Source of the DNA: Heyndrickxia sp050281185 | Lineage (GTDB): Bacteria; Bacillota; Bacilli; Bacillales; Bacillaceae_C | Reading direction: 5' to 3' | Length of the DNA stretch: 64,000 bases | Assembly (NCBI RefSeq): GCF_050281185.1 | Contig: NZ_JBNNWS010000005.1 | Span: forward strand, 62,001-126,000 | Shown here: positions 52,611 to 61,674 of the stretch, piece by piece | Numbering within the stretch: position 1 is the first letter of the stretch | Layout: each line of letters begins with the position of its first letter | Translations under genes and position numbers: made by a program | The notes under the pieces: model-generated | The model's input: the letters and a program-made list of their open reading frames with translations, nothing else | Database searches by the model: none | Told to the model about the DNA's origin: nothing

Positions 52611-53783
52611 CTAAAAAGACCTACCATATATTTTTTCTTGCTCAATAATCTCTTTCAGCGTACTAAAACGATCACTATAAAATTGACTCACAATTGCGGA
52701 GGCTAGTTCCCAAGCAACAACCGATTCTGCTACAACACTAGCGGCAGGTACAGCACAGCTATCTGAGCGTTCTATGCTTGCAGTAAAAGGTTCTTTCGTT
52801 TCAATATCAACACTTTGTAATGGCTTATATAATGTCGGAATAGGCTTCATCACACCTCGGACCACAATTGGCATACCGGTAGTCATTCCACCTTCAAATC
52901 CTCCTAATCGGTTGGTGTTTCTTATGTAGCCTTTTTCCTCGTTCCATAAAATTTCATCATGGACCTGGCTTCCAGGTTTTCTTGCCATTTCAAAACCGAG
53001 ACCGAATTCAACCCCTTTAAATGCATTTATGCTCATAATTGCCCCAGCAATTTTTGCATCCAATTTTCGATCATAATGGACATAACTACCTACACCTGAT
53101 GGCATTCCTTCCACAATAACTTCAACAATTCCACCAATGGAGTCTCCGTTTTTCTTTGCATTGTCTATTGCTTCCATCATTTTCGTTTCAACTGTTTTGT
53201 CAAAACAGCGAACAGGTGATTTTTCAGTTTTATCCTTTAGCTCTTGCAAACTAGAGTACTCAGGGGGATTTGCCCGTACTCCACCAATTTCTAGCACATG
53301 ACCTGCCACTTCTATACCTAATAATGATAAGAGTTTTTTAGCTACTGCACCTGCTGCTACCCTAACGGTTGTTTCTCTTGCTGATGAACGTTCTAATACA
53401 TTCCTCATATCACGGTGCCCGTATTTAATTCCTCCGACTAAATCAGCATGACCTGGTCTAGGACGAGTGACTTTTCTTTTAACCTCTTCTTCCAAACCTT
53501 CTTCTAGTGGAGGAATTCCCATGATTTTTGTCCAATGCTTCCAATCTTTATTTTCAACAGAAATAGTCAGTGGTGACCCGAGAGTTAAACCATGCCTGAC
53601 ACCACTTTGTATGTTAGCTGTATCTGTTTCAATTTGCATTCTTCTTCCTCTACCATAACCTTTTTGTCTACGAGCAAGTTCGAAATCTATATCTTCCGCA
53701 GTTAAAGGCATACCGGCTGGTAAACCTTCAATAATAGTAGTAAGCTGCGGACCATGTGATTCTCCAGATGTTAAATACCTCAT
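52611..53783 (-). CDS. aroC: chorismate synthase
   Basis: 390 residues, called aroF in B. subtilis. FMN-dependent last step to chorismate. Signature segments: GESHGPQLTTIIEGLPAGM, RRMQIETDTANI, RPGHADLVGGIKYGHRDMRN, GSQVHDEI and RSDSCAVPAASVV. ATG follows AAGGAGG. First gene of aroC-aroB-aroH-hisC-tyrA-aroA; TATAGT about 55 nt upstream may be its -10. Confidence 0.97.
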   Translation of the reverse strand: MRYLTSGESHGPQLTTIIEGLPAGMPLTAEDIDFELARRQKGYGRGRRMQIETDTANIQSGVRHGLTLGSPLTISVENKDWKHWTKIMGIPPLEEGLEEEVKRKVTRPRPGHADLVGGIKYGHRDMRNVLERSSARETTVRVAAGAVAKKLLSLLGIEVAGHVLEIGGVRANPPEYSSLQELKDKTEKSPVRCFDKTVETKMMEAIDNAKKNGDSIGGIVEVIVEGMPSGVGSYVHYDRKLDAKIAGAIMSINAFKGVEFGLGFEMARKPGSQVHDEILWNEEKGYIRNTNRLGGFEGGMTTGMPIVVRGVMKPIPTLYKPLQSVDIETKEPFTASIERSDSCAVPAASVVAESVVAWELASAIVSQFYSDRFSTLKEIIEQEKIYGRSF

Positions 53784-53896
53784 AATTTTTCCTCCTTCAA
53801 CACTTTAAAGGATTTATGTATCACTATAACATAACTTCCAATAGAGATAAACTATAAAATTTAGAATTTTTTTAAGAAAGGCTTTGTAAGTCTCTA

Positions 53897-54670
53897 TCAT
53901 TGCTTTTTATAAAAAAATGTATCTTCAACCTTAAAATGATATAATTGTGGATTAAAAATTTGTTCCGTGCTTCCTACGAACAATATTCCTCCAGGTCTTA
54001 GTGCAGCATTGAATTTATGATATAAAAGATCTTTCGCTTCCTCAGTAAAATAAATAAGAACGTTTCGACAAACGATTAAATCATAGTTTGATTCAAATGG
54101 ATCAGAAAGTAAATTATGCTGCCGAAATGTAACCGTCTTTTTGATTTCATCTGAAATTTGGTAATATGCTTCTTGCTGCTTAAAATACTTCCGTTTAATA
54201 TGTTCGGGAACTTCATTTAATGATCGCTCTGGATATATCCCTAGTTTAGCTTTTTGTATCGCTTTTTCATCTATATCAGTTGCTAGAATAGAGATGTTTG
54301 ATAAAGGAAGATATTTTGATAAGATCATTGCTAACGTATAAGGTTCCTCACCTGTTGAAGATGCAGCTGACCATATTTTTAGAGTCCTTTTTTCAGAAAG
54401 TAGACTAGGGAGTATTTTATTCTCCAAAACATCCCACCTCTGAATATTGCGGTAAAACTCAGATACGTTAATCGTCATTCGATCTAAAAATTCATTAAAA
54501 ATTTCCGGGTTTTTATTTATTTCTTGAAAATACTCTGTAAAAGATGAAAAACCTTTTTTTTCATATAATGATGTTAACCTTCTTTTCATCTGCGCCTCTT
54601 TATATAAGGACAAATCAATATTAGTTTTTCTTTTTATCTGATTAATAAATTCTAAATAATCCCTGCTCAT
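53897..54670 (-). CDS. cheR: chemotaxis methyltransferase CheR
   Basis: 257 residues. Methylates glutamates on chemoreceptors for adaptation. N-terminal all-helical CheR domain (about 1-70) and SAM methyltransferase domain with IWSAASSTGEEPYTLAM (about 98-115), ILATDIDEKAI and LIVCRNVLIYF. ATG follows AGGAG. As in B. subtilis it precedes the aro operon; its presence indicates a motile organism. Confidence 0.95.
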   Translation of the reverse strand: MSRDYLEFINQIKRKTNIDLSLYKEAQMKRRLTSLYEKKGFSSFTEYFQEINKNPEIFNEFLDRMTINVSEFYRNIQRWDVLENKILPSLLSEKRTLKIWSAASSTGEEPYTLAMILSKYLPLSNISILATDIDEKAIQKAKLGIYPERSLNEVPEHIKRKYFKQQEAYYQISDEIKKTVTFRQHNLLSDPFESNYDLIVCRNVLIYFTEEAKDLLYHKFNAALRPGGILFVGSTEQIFNPQLYHFKVEDTFFYKKQ

Positions 54671-54757
54671 TCACATTTCTCCTAAGAAAATATTTACAAC
54701 TCTATTATCAGTATAGCGAATTTTTAACTAAATGAGGTGTGAACTTTTTTACAAAAT

Positions 54758-54960
54758 AAGAAAAGCGCAAGCGCCTTGCCCATCGGCGTACGGATTTCGT
54801 AGTCTTCGACTGAGATAAAGGAAACACGGCGAGGGACGAGTCGATGTTGACTTATCGTAGGGAGGAGACGGAGAAATCCGCTAGCCGATAGGCGATGGAG
54901 CTAGACATAGCAGACACTTTTCATGCCTAATATCCTTAGTAAATTTTATACTTTCTTACC
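54758..54960. repeat. dispersed repeat family 2, copy 2 (about 203 bp)
   Basis: Same element as near 24.8 kb, from TAAGAAAAGCGCAAGCGCC to TTTTATACTTTCTTACC. The longest near-identical blocks are CGACTGAGATAAAGGAAACA and the last 45 bases. Flanks differ after TTCTTACC, which fixes the right border. No coding frame. Lies between cheR and ndk. Confidence 0.85.
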
Positions 54961-54966
54961 ATTATA

Positions 54967-55000
54967 AAAAAAGATTGGCAATATAAGCCAATCTTTTTTT
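54967..55000. terminator. hairpin terminator between ndk and cheR
   Basis: Stem AAAAAGATTGGC/GCCAATCTTTTT with T-runs on both strands. On the minus strand it can end ndk transcription, about 120 nt past the stop. Confidence 0.85.
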
Positions 55001-55117
55001 ATAGTCTATAGAAAAACAGTTTGTTCAAGGTCAAAATCATCAGCCCATAAAATCCAAAAATGAATTTCATAGAATTAAAAATCTTTTTGTCTGAGACTGA
55101 CCAAGGTGCTTCACTGA

Positions 55118-55564
55118 TTAATAAATCCAGTTGTTAATTAGTTTAGAATACTCTACAAGCTCTTCTTCTTTGAAGAATAACCCAATTTCTCTAACTGCAC
55201 TTTCAGGAGAATCAGAACCGTGAATAATATTTTTACCAACCGTTACTGCGAAATCACCGCGAACTGTTCCAGGTGTAGCATCTTTTGGATTAGTTGCACC
55301 CATCATTTGGCGTGCTGTAGCAATAACATTCTCACCTTGCCAAACCATTGCAAAAACAGGTCCTGAAGTGATAAAGTCAACTAATTCACCAAAAAATGGA
55401 CGTTCTTTATGTTCACCATAGTGCTTCTCAGCTAATTCCTTTGAAATACTCATTAGTTTTGCGCCAACAAGTTGAAATCCTTTTTTCTCGAAGCGAGAAA
55501 CGATTTCACCGATTAATTCTCTTTGAACACCATCAGGTTTTACCATTAAAAATGTTTTTTCCAT
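55118..55564 (-). CDS. ndk: nucleoside diphosphate kinase
   Basis: 148 residues. Balances NTP and dNTP pools through a phospho-histidine, H115 in NIIHGSDSPESA. Starts MEKTFLMVKPDGVQR and includes the RPFF and TNPKDATPGTVRGDF loops. ATG follows GTAGGAGG. Follows hepT in the conserved hepS-menG-hepT-ndk order. Confidence 0.97.
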   Translation of the reverse strand: MEKTFLMVKPDGVQRELIGEIVSRFEKKGFQLVGAKLMSISKELAEKHYGEHKERPFFGELVDFITSGPVFAMVWQGENVIATARQMMGATNPKDATPGTVRGDFAVTVGKNIIHGSDSPESAVREIGLFFKEEELVEYSKLINNWIY

Positions 55565-55652
55565 TATAATTCCTCCTACTATGTATGTAGCCTGGACTAT
55601 GTATCCTCGAAAATATTATCATTATTTTAGAATTTTAGCAATGAAAGGGTTA

Positions 55653-56615
55653 TTAATATTTACGTTTCCCTATGAAATTAGCTAAGTCTATCAATGATTT
55701 TCTTACACGATTATTAGGAAGCTGATCCAGAATAGCTAATGCTTTTTGCAAATATCTTTGGCTAATATCATTTGATTTTTCAATAGCACCAGATGCTTTG
55801 ATCATCGAAATAAGATTTTGCATTTCCTCTTTCGATGTGTTCTCATTCACTTTCATAATTTCCCTGCCAATAATTGGATTTTGCATCGCATACAATACAG
55901 GCAATGTGATATTCCCTTGAAGCAAATCGCCTCCAGCTGGTTTACCAAGTTCTTTTTCTGATGCAGTAAAATCCAAAATATCATCTATTATTTGATAAGA
56001 CATACCAACATAATAGCCAAATTTATATAACTTCTTATGTATATCTTCATCTGTCCCTGCAGCAACTGCCCCAAGCTGACAGCTTGCAGCAATTAAAATT
56101 GCTGTTTTTCTTTTGATTCGACGTAAGTAGTCTCTTAAGTTTTGATCAAAGCAGTACTTATCTTCTATTTGTTTTATTTCTCCAATACAAACTTCCACCA
56201 TTGTATCCGATAAAATTCGATGGGCTGATGTATTTTCCACTTTTGTCATGTATTCAAGCGAACGCGCTAATATATAATCACCGGTGTACATAGCAATACG
56301 ATTATCCCATTTTGCTTTCACTGTAGGTTTACCTCGACGAAGCTCGGCATCATCAATTACATCATCATGAACGAGTGATGCCATGTGGATAAGTTCCAAA
56401 GACACCGCAACATTTTTCACGATTTCAATATCATAATTTCCAAATTTAGCAGATAAAAGAACAAATACAGGGCGAATTCTTTTCCCGCCTGCTCTAATTA
56501 AATTTAATGATGCTTCTTGAAGTAAATCTGATCTAGTCTGTATTGCAGCAACCAGTTCCTTTTCTATTACATCTATATCCGTCTTTAAAAACGAATACAA
56601 TCTTTGTAATTTCAT
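55653..56615 (-). CDS. hepT: heptaprenyl diphosphate synthase component II
   Basis: 320 residues. Catalytic subunit that builds the C35 side chain of menaquinone-7, working with HepS. Two Asp-rich motifs: LVHDDVIDDAELRRG (first) and IIDDILDFTAS (second), with GGKRIRP upstream. The chain-length control site before the first motif (SLELIHMAS) is of the long-chain type. ATG follows GGGTGG. 20 nt after menG. Confidence 0.96.
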   Translation of the reverse strand: MKLQRLYSFLKTDIDVIEKELVAAIQTRSDLLQEASLNLIRAGGKRIRPVFVLLSAKFGNYDIEIVKNVAVSLELIHMASLVHDDVIDDAELRRGKPTVKAKWDNRIAMYTGDYILARSLEYMTKVENTSAHRILSDTMVEVCIGEIKQIEDKYCFDQNLRDYLRRIKRKTAILIAASCQLGAVAAGTDEDIHKKLYKFGYYVGMSYQIIDDILDFTASEKELGKPAGGDLLQGNITLPVLYAMQNPIIGREIMKVNENTSKEEMQNLISMIKASGAIEKSNDISQRYLQKALAILDQLPNNRVRKSLIDLANFIGKRKY

Positions 56616-56634
56616 ATAATATCCACCCAGCTTA

Positions 56635-57339
56635 TCATTTCTCTTTATAGCCTATATGTGATGCTGCAGCGCCCCCACTATATGCTTTATATTGAATGTT
56701 CTTAAATCCCACTCTTTCAAACATATTTGCAAGTTCCTTCATACCCGGAAAATCTCGAGCTGATTCTTGAAGCCACGAATACTCCTTAAAGCTTTTTGCA
56801 AACAGTTTCCCCATTATAGGCATAATATAACGAAAATACATGTAATAGAGCTGACGATATCCAAATAAGGTTGGCTGTGAAGTCTCCAAACATACCGCTA
56901 AACCACCTGGTTTAAGTACACGATGCATTTCTTTTAATCCTTGCATATAATCGGGTACATTCCTTAATCCAAACCCAATGGTTACATAATCAAAAGTATT
57001 ATCATCAAATGGGAGCTCCATTGCATTTCCGTGAATCATTTCAACATGCTTTAAACCTAATTGTTGGACTTTCTCTTCACCAATTTTAAGCATATTTTTA
57101 CTAAAGTCCAAGCCGTAAACTTTTCCTTCCGGCCCAACTGCATCTGCTAAAGAAATGGTCCAGTCTCCAGTTCCGCAACAAACATCTAATGCAGATTTTC
57201 CTTTTTCAACGGCCATTTTTTTCATAGTATCTTTACGCCAGCTAACATGTTGTTTAAAACTAATGACCGAATTCATTTTATCATAATTGCTGTAAATTTT
57301 TTCAAAGACGTCATGAACACGCTCTTCTTTTGATTGCAT
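56635..57339 (-). CDS. menG: demethylmenaquinone methyltransferase
   Basis: 234 residues, class I SAM methyltransferase of the UbiE family. Final methylation in menaquinone synthesis. SAM motif ALDVCCGTGDWTISLA (about 50-65), YVTIGFGLRNVPDY and RVLKPGG. The ATG overlaps the hepS stop as TAATG, so the two are coupled. Lies between the two subunits of heptaprenyl diphosphate synthase. Confidence 0.96.
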   Translation of the reverse strand: MQSKEERVHDVFEKIYSNYDKMNSVISFKQHVSWRKDTMKKMAVEKGKSALDVCCGTGDWTISLADAVGPEGKVYGLDFSKNMLKIGEEKVQQLGLKHVEMIHGNAMELPFDDNTFDYVTIGFGLRNVPDYMQGLKEMHRVLKPGGLAVCLETSQPTLFGYRQLYYMYFRYIMPIMGKLFAKSFKEYSWLQESARDFPGMKELANMFERVGFKNIQYKAYSGGAAASHIGYKEK

Positions 57340-58154
57340 TACTTAGCCCTCTTCCAAATATTGTTTTCTTTAGATTCTTGATTCAGAAGAAAATTTATTC
57401 TTTGATCTAATAATTGATTGAGTTTTATTTTCTCCATTTCTTCCCTTATTCTATTTTTTGATTGATCTATGTATTTTTGATATGTCTGATTAAACAATGT
57501 TTTATTTTCTAAAGATAATTGATGATAAGATTTTTGATTGGCAGGAAATAATAACTTAATAATTGCTTCGAAGATGTTTGAGTTCTTTCCAGCTAAAACC
57601 TTCTCATTTTCATCTATTAATTTGTTTATTAGCAACATTTCTTCTGCCAATACTGATAGATGCTGACAGCCAAAGAAATGAATAAACTTTGACACAATTG
57701 TTGATTCCACTTTTTTTAATGTATGAATATACCCATCAATATCGTGATCATCTATCCGATACAAAGAGACTTTATATTCATTAACAAGCTTAATTCCTTC
57801 CGCCAAAGTTCGGATAAGTGGTACATTTTCAACCTCTGCTAACATTTTATAATATAAACTGCTATAATAATCCCCAGCTAAAACAGTTAATTGTCGCGGC
57901 TTTATTGATTCATTTGTATTATTTACTTTATCATGGGTATCAAGGGCAATTTGGATGAGCATTGCAGTTGAAACGAACCTTTCTATAATCGCAGTTGGTA
58001 GATGATGATCTTTTAAGCTTTCAACTAGTATCATGATTCGATCCTCATCAATATAAGGCTCATCAATAAACTGCATTAAATAATTTTGTGAAATCCTTTG
58101 TTGAATGGTTTCTTTAATTGAAGCAATTTGTTGCATCCCTTCTTGCAAGTTCAT
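57339..58154 (-). CDS. hepS: heptaprenyl diphosphate synthase component I
   Basis: 271 residues, mostly helical; the regulatory, non-catalytic partner of HepT. Family features are FVSTAMLIQIALDTHDKVNN and RQLTVLAGDYYSSLYYKML. It has no Asp-rich catalytic motif, as expected. The ATG (MNLQEGMQQI) is preceded by AAGGG very close and GGGG farther away; a TTG nine codons upstream has no SD. First gene of hepS-menG-hepT. Confidence 0.92.
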   Translation of the reverse strand: MNLQEGMQQIASIKETIQQRISQNYLMQFIDEPYIDEDRIMILVESLKDHHLPTAIIERFVSTAMLIQIALDTHDKVNNTNESIKPRQLTVLAGDYYSSLYYKMLAEVENVPLIRTLAEGIKLVNEYKVSLYRIDDHDIDGYIHTLKKVESTIVSKFIHFFGCQHLSVLAEEMLLINKLIDENEKVLAGKNSNIFEAIIKLLFPANQKSYHQLSLENKTLFNQTYQKYIDQSKNRIREEMEKIKLNQLLDQRINFLLNQESKENNIWKRAK

Positions 58155-58305
58155 TTCCCTTAATCCCCATTTCTTTCTCAATTTCTAACATATAAAAATT
58201 TCATTAAACCTAAAAGTTAGGCAAAAATTATTATAACATAAAAAACAGATAGCCTGTGAGATTTGTGAAACTAGTTTATAATTTAGAACATTTTATTATC
58301 ACTAC

Positions 58306-58539
58306 TTATTTATGCGTTTCACTATTTAACTCTGCTACACTAGTATAGATTTTCGCTTCTCCTCGAACTTTTATTGCCGATGTATGTTCAGTAAATTGAG
58401 CGATCATTACTTCTCCCTTATCTAATTTTTCGTTATGATGGAATTTTGTATCTGATCCTCTAGTTAATCCTATTACATTCACACCATCTTCTATTGCTTT
58501 AATAATAATATAATCACCACTATTATTCATATTCCTCAA
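58306..58539 (-). CDS. mtrB: trp RNA-binding attenuation protein (TRAP)
   Basis: 77 residues. Forms the 11-mer ring that binds (G/U)AG repeats in trp leader RNA when tryptophan is abundant. The core IIKAIEDGVNVIGLTRGSDT, KFHHNEKLDKGEVMIAQFTE, HTSAIKVRG keeps the RNA-binding Lys-Lys-Arg (KFHHNEK, IKVRG) and the tryptophan pocket Thr/Gly residues. TTG start has GGAGGTG 6 nt upstream; the ATG three codons later is too far from it. No trp genes are seen nearby. Confidence 0.95.
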   Translation of the reverse strand: MRNMNNSGDYIIIKAIEDGVNVIGLTRGSDTKFHHNEKLDKGEVMIAQFTEHTSAIKVRGEAKIYTSVAELNSETHK

Positions 58540-58580
58540 TTATTACACCTCCAATACATTAGAGTTTCTATTGGTAACAT

Positions 58581-59147
58581 TTATGATTTAATTAATGAAA
58601 GGATTTCTGAACGTGCGTATTGATCATCTACTAAAGTACCTCGGACTGCAGTTGTTACTGTTTTTGAACCTGGTTTTTTTACACCTCTCATAGTCATGCA
58701 CATATGTTCAGCCTCTATTACTACCATCACTCCATGTGGTTCGAGCTTTTCAGCTATTGCATCTGCTACGGTTGTGGTTATTCTTTCTTGTAATTGTGGA
58801 CGCTTTGCTACTACTTCTATTGCACGAGCTAATTTACTTAGACCGGTAACTTTTCCGTTTCGCGGCAAATAGGCAACATGTGCCTTACCAAAGAAAGGAA
58901 CAAGATGGTGTTCACACATCGAAAAAAAAGGAATATCTTTTACTAATACAAGCTCTTCATGTTCTTCACTGAAAACTAAATCAAAAAAATCTTTAGGATC
59001 TTGATCAACACCACTAAATACTTCCTCATACATTTTCGCTACCCTTTTCGGAGTATCTAGTAAACCTTCTCTATTTGGATTTTCTCCAACAGCCTCAATG
59101 ATCAATCGGATTGCTTGTTCAATTTGGCCGTGATTTATTTCTACCAT
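58581..59147 (-). CDS. folE: GTP cyclohydrolase I
   Basis: 188 residues (mtrA in B. subtilis). Converts GTP to 7,8-dihydroneopterin triphosphate for folate. Zinc ligands in FFSMCEHHLVPFFG (Cys, His) and the second Cys in EHMCMTMRGVKKPGS; QERITTTVADAI also matches. The ATG (MVEINHGQ) has AGGAGG 6 nt upstream; the longer open frame reaches into the promoter region. Cotranscribed with mtrB, 41 nt downstream. Confidence 0.96.
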   Translation of the reverse strand: MVEINHGQIEQAIRLIIEAVGENPNREGLLDTPKRVAKMYEEVFSGVDQDPKDFFDLVFSEEHEELVLVKDIPFFSMCEHHLVPFFGKAHVAYLPRNGKVTGLSKLARAIEVVAKRPQLQERITTTVADAIAEKLEPHGVMVVIEAEHMCMTMRGVKKPGSKTVTTAVRGTLVDDQYARSEILSLIKS

Positions 59148-59324
59148 GATGTATCCTCCTGCAAACAACATCTTACTATTTGTCATATTCGTTTTTAAAA
59201 TATTGATTAACATGTTTAATCTTAGCACAGAGAGAGTAACACAGCAAAATACAAGAATAAACAATTAAAAGTTATTAGTTGCAAATTTTATAAAGGGTGA
59301 TTAGGGAATAGGGGGGATTTTTTT

Positions 59325-59358
59325 AAAACAAAAAGGGCTGTATAATTACAGCCCCTTT
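59325..59358 (-). terminator. terminator of hbs
   Basis: An 8-bp stem (GGGCTGTA, loop ATTA) extended by AA/TT pairs and followed on the minus strand by TTTTTGTTTT, 28 nt after the hbs stop. Confidence 0.85.
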
Positions 59359-59385
59359 CGTCACGCTCAAAGTAAATCATATGTA

Positions 59386-59658
59386 TTATTTTACAGCATC
59401 TTTAAGCGCCTTACCTGGTTTGAATGCAGGTACTTTGCTTGCAGCGATTTCGATTTCTTCACCAGTTTGTGGATTACGTCCTTTACGAGCAGCACGTTCA
59501 CGCACTTCAAAGTTTCCAAATCCAATTAATTGGACTTTATCGCCATTTGCTAATGCATTTTGAATAGATTCGAAAATAGCATCAACCGCTTTTGTTGCAT
59601 CTTTTTTAGAAAGTTCTGTGCTTTCAGCAACAGCATTGATAAGTTCTGTTTTGTTCAT
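59386..59658 (-). CDS. hbs: DNA-binding protein HU
   Basis: 90-residue histone-like protein that bends and packs DNA. MNKTELINAVAESTELSKKD, LIGFGNFEVRERAARKGRNPQTGEEI (beta arms) and PAFKPGKALKDAVK are the HU signature. The ATG follows GGAGGAGGTG; an in-frame ATG 11 codons before has no site. Likely strongly expressed: very good SD, own terminator, and a leader with an inverted repeat. Confidence 0.97.
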   Translation of the reverse strand: MNKTELINAVAESTELSKKDATKAVDAIFESIQNALANGDKVQLIGFGNFEVRERAARKGRNPQTGEEIEIAASKVPAFKPGKALKDAVK

Positions 59659-59728
59659 GCCATTCACCTCCTCCCAAGAAATTAATAACATTTGATTTTT
59701 GTTATATTTACATTACTAAACATTTTAG

Positions 59729-59752
59729 ACGGTTTATATACATGTAAACCGT
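59729..59752. repeat. inverted repeat in the hbs leader
   Basis: ACGGTTTA and TAAACCGT separated by 8 nt, 70-95 bases before the hbs start. It could be a protein-binding site or an mRNA hairpin. Function unknown. Confidence 0.5.
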
Positions 59753-59877
59753 TAAAAGCCATATAGAATGTAGTTGATTTACTCTATCAACAACAATTCT
59801 GTTAAAAGATTATCACAATAAAATCGGCTTAGCAAGAATAAATCATGAAATAATGGGAAACAATTCATTTAAACAAC

Positions 59878-59908
59878 AAAAATGCCAAGCTTTTTTAGCT
59901 GGCATTTC
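59878..59908 (-). terminator. terminator of spoIVA
   Basis: Stem AAATGCCA/TGGCATTT with an inner GCT/AGC pair, followed by TTTTTGTTGTTT on the minus strand. Confidence 0.8.
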
Positions 59909-59924
59909 AGTTTTTAGCTATTTT

Positions 59925-61403
59925 TTAAAGTATAATTGCAATAAGACCACCTGATCCCTCGTTAATAATTCTTTCCAAGGTTTCTTTTAGCTTATAGCGA
60001 GCATTTTCAGGCATGAGGGAAAGCTTCGCTTGAATTCCTTCACGAACAATAGAGCTTAAGTTTCGCCCAAATATGTCAGAGTTCCAAATCGATAATGGAT
60101 CATCCTCAAAATCCTGCATTAGGTAGCGTACAAGCTCTTCACTTTGCTTTTCTGTCCCAATAATCGGAGAAAATTCTGATTCCACGTCTACTTTTATCAT
60201 ATGGATCGAAGGAGCAACGGCCTTTAATCTCACACCAAACCTTGACCCTTGGCGAATAATTTCTGGTTCGTCTAAACTCATATCTCCTAATGTTGGAGAA
60301 GCAATTCCATATCCAGTTTGTTTTACCATTTTTAACGCATCTGAAATCTGGTCGTATTCCCTTTTTGCATGTGAGAAATCTTGCATTAATTCAAGAAGAT
60401 GGTCTTTCCCGCGAATTTCTACACCAACTATTTCTTTTAATACTTGATCATATAGTTCATCAGGAGCAAATAAATCAATCTCAGCTACACCTTGACCCAT
60501 TTCTATACCAGCTAATCCTGCATCTTGGATAAATTCGTATTCGTTAAATTGGTGAACAACCCGATCAACATCTCTTAATCTTTTAATATCTTTAACTGTT
60601 TCTTTTACTGCTTCCTGATAGTTTTCACGCAACCAATGGTTTTCATTTAAAACCATCACCCAGCTAGGTAAATTAACATTTACTTCGAGGACAGGGAATT
60701 CGTAAAGTGCCTCACGAAGCACATTTAGAACATCTCCCTCACGCATACTTTCAACAGACATTGCAACTACAGGAATATCATATTTTTCCGCTAAGGATAA
60801 GCGTAAGGACTCTGTTTCAGGATGATGTGGCTTCGCTGAATTTACTACCATAATAAATGGCTTACCTACTTCTTTCAGTTCTGCAATCACTCTCTCCTCA
60901 GCATCTACATAGTCATGACGTGGAATTTCACCGATTGATCCGTCTGTTGTAATGACCACACCAATAACCGAATGTTCTTGGATAACTTTCCTCGTTCCTA
61001 TTTCGGCTGCTTCATGAAAGGAAATTGGTTCTTCATACCAGGGTGTATGGATCATACGAGGTCCATTTTCATCTTCATAACCCTTTGCACCAGGAACTGT
61101 ATAACCAACACAGTCAACTAGGCGAATATTCACATCCAATCCATCATCAACATGGACAGAAACAGCTTGGTTTGGAACAAACTTCGGTTCAGTGGTCATA
61201 ATAGTTCGTCCTGCTGCACTTTGTGGTAATTCATCTTGTGCACGATTTCTGTCCGCTTCACTTGCGATATTAGGTAAAACGACTAATTCCATAAATTTTT
61301 TGATAAATGTCGATTTTCCTGTTCTTACTGCACCAACTACTCCTAAATAAATGTCGCCACCTGTTCTTTCAGCGATATCTTTAAAAATATCAACCTTTTT
61401 CAA
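59925..61403 (-). CDS. spoIVA: stage IV sporulation protein A
   Basis: 492 residues. ATPase that polymerises on the forespore surface as the base of the spore coat. Walker A GAVRTGKST (24-32, K30), VDCVGYTVPGAKG switch region, and the highly conserved C-terminus (GSGGLIAIIL). TTG start: GGGGAGGG lies 6 nt upstream and gives 492 residues, the length of the B. subtilis protein, beginning MKKVDIFKDIAERTGG. A sigma-E-like promoter lies about 65-90 nt upstream, as expected for a mother-cell gene. Confidence 0.97.
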   Translation of the reverse strand: MKKVDIFKDIAERTGGDIYLGVVGAVRTGKSTFIKKFMELVVLPNIASEADRNRAQDELPQSAAGRTIMTTEPKFVPNQAVSVHVDDGLDVNIRLVDCVGYTVPGAKGYEDENGPRMIHTPWYEEPISFHEAAEIGTRKVIQEHSVIGVVITTDGSIGEIPRHDYVDAEERVIAELKEVGKPFIMVVNSAKPHHPETESLRLSLAEKYDIPVVAMSVESMREGDVLNVLREALYEFPVLEVNVNLPSWVMVLNENHWLRENYQEAVKETVKDIKRLRDVDRVVHQFNEYEFIQDAGLAGIEMGQGVAEIDLFAPDELYDQVLKEIVGVEIRGKDHLLELMQDFSHAKREYDQISDALKMVKQTGYGIASPTLGDMSLDEPEIIRQGSRFGVRLKAVAPSIHMIKVDVESEFSPIIGTEKQSEELVRYLMQDFEDDPLSIWNSDIFGRNLSSIVREGIQAKLSLMPENARYKLKETLERIINEGSGGLIAIIL

Positions 61404-61465
61404 GAGTTTCCCTCCCCACATTAAGTTCCCGGGACATTACATCCTTAAAATGTTTTGGACACTAT

Positions 61466-61496
61466 ATGTGTATGATGTTGTCCTATCCTCTTATGC
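61466..61496 (-). promoter_or_regulatory. sigma-E promoter of spoIVA
   Basis: Minus-strand GCATAAG, 15 nt, CATACACAT. Close to the sigma-E pattern kmATAtt-13/15-CATACAnT; one base of the -10 deviates. Confidence 0.55.
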
Positions 61497-61632
61497 CTAT
61501 AATGTGATTCTTTTATTTAACTTTTTTCTATCAAATTGGCTAGGTTATTCTATTTTCTCGATAACAAATTTGGTATTCCTTTATTAAAGGTCCATTCTTA
61601 TTTCAAAATTAAATAACAAAGCCCATAAAATA

Positions 61633-61670
61633 AACCCTTCCTCTACAATATATTTTGTAAAGAAAGGGTT
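61633..61670 (-). terminator. terminator of yphE-yphF
   Basis: AACCCTT pairs with AAGGGTT and, inside, TACAA with TTGTA; TTATTTTAT follows on the minus strand, just after the yphF stop. Confidence 0.7.
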
Positions 61671-61674
61671 ATGA

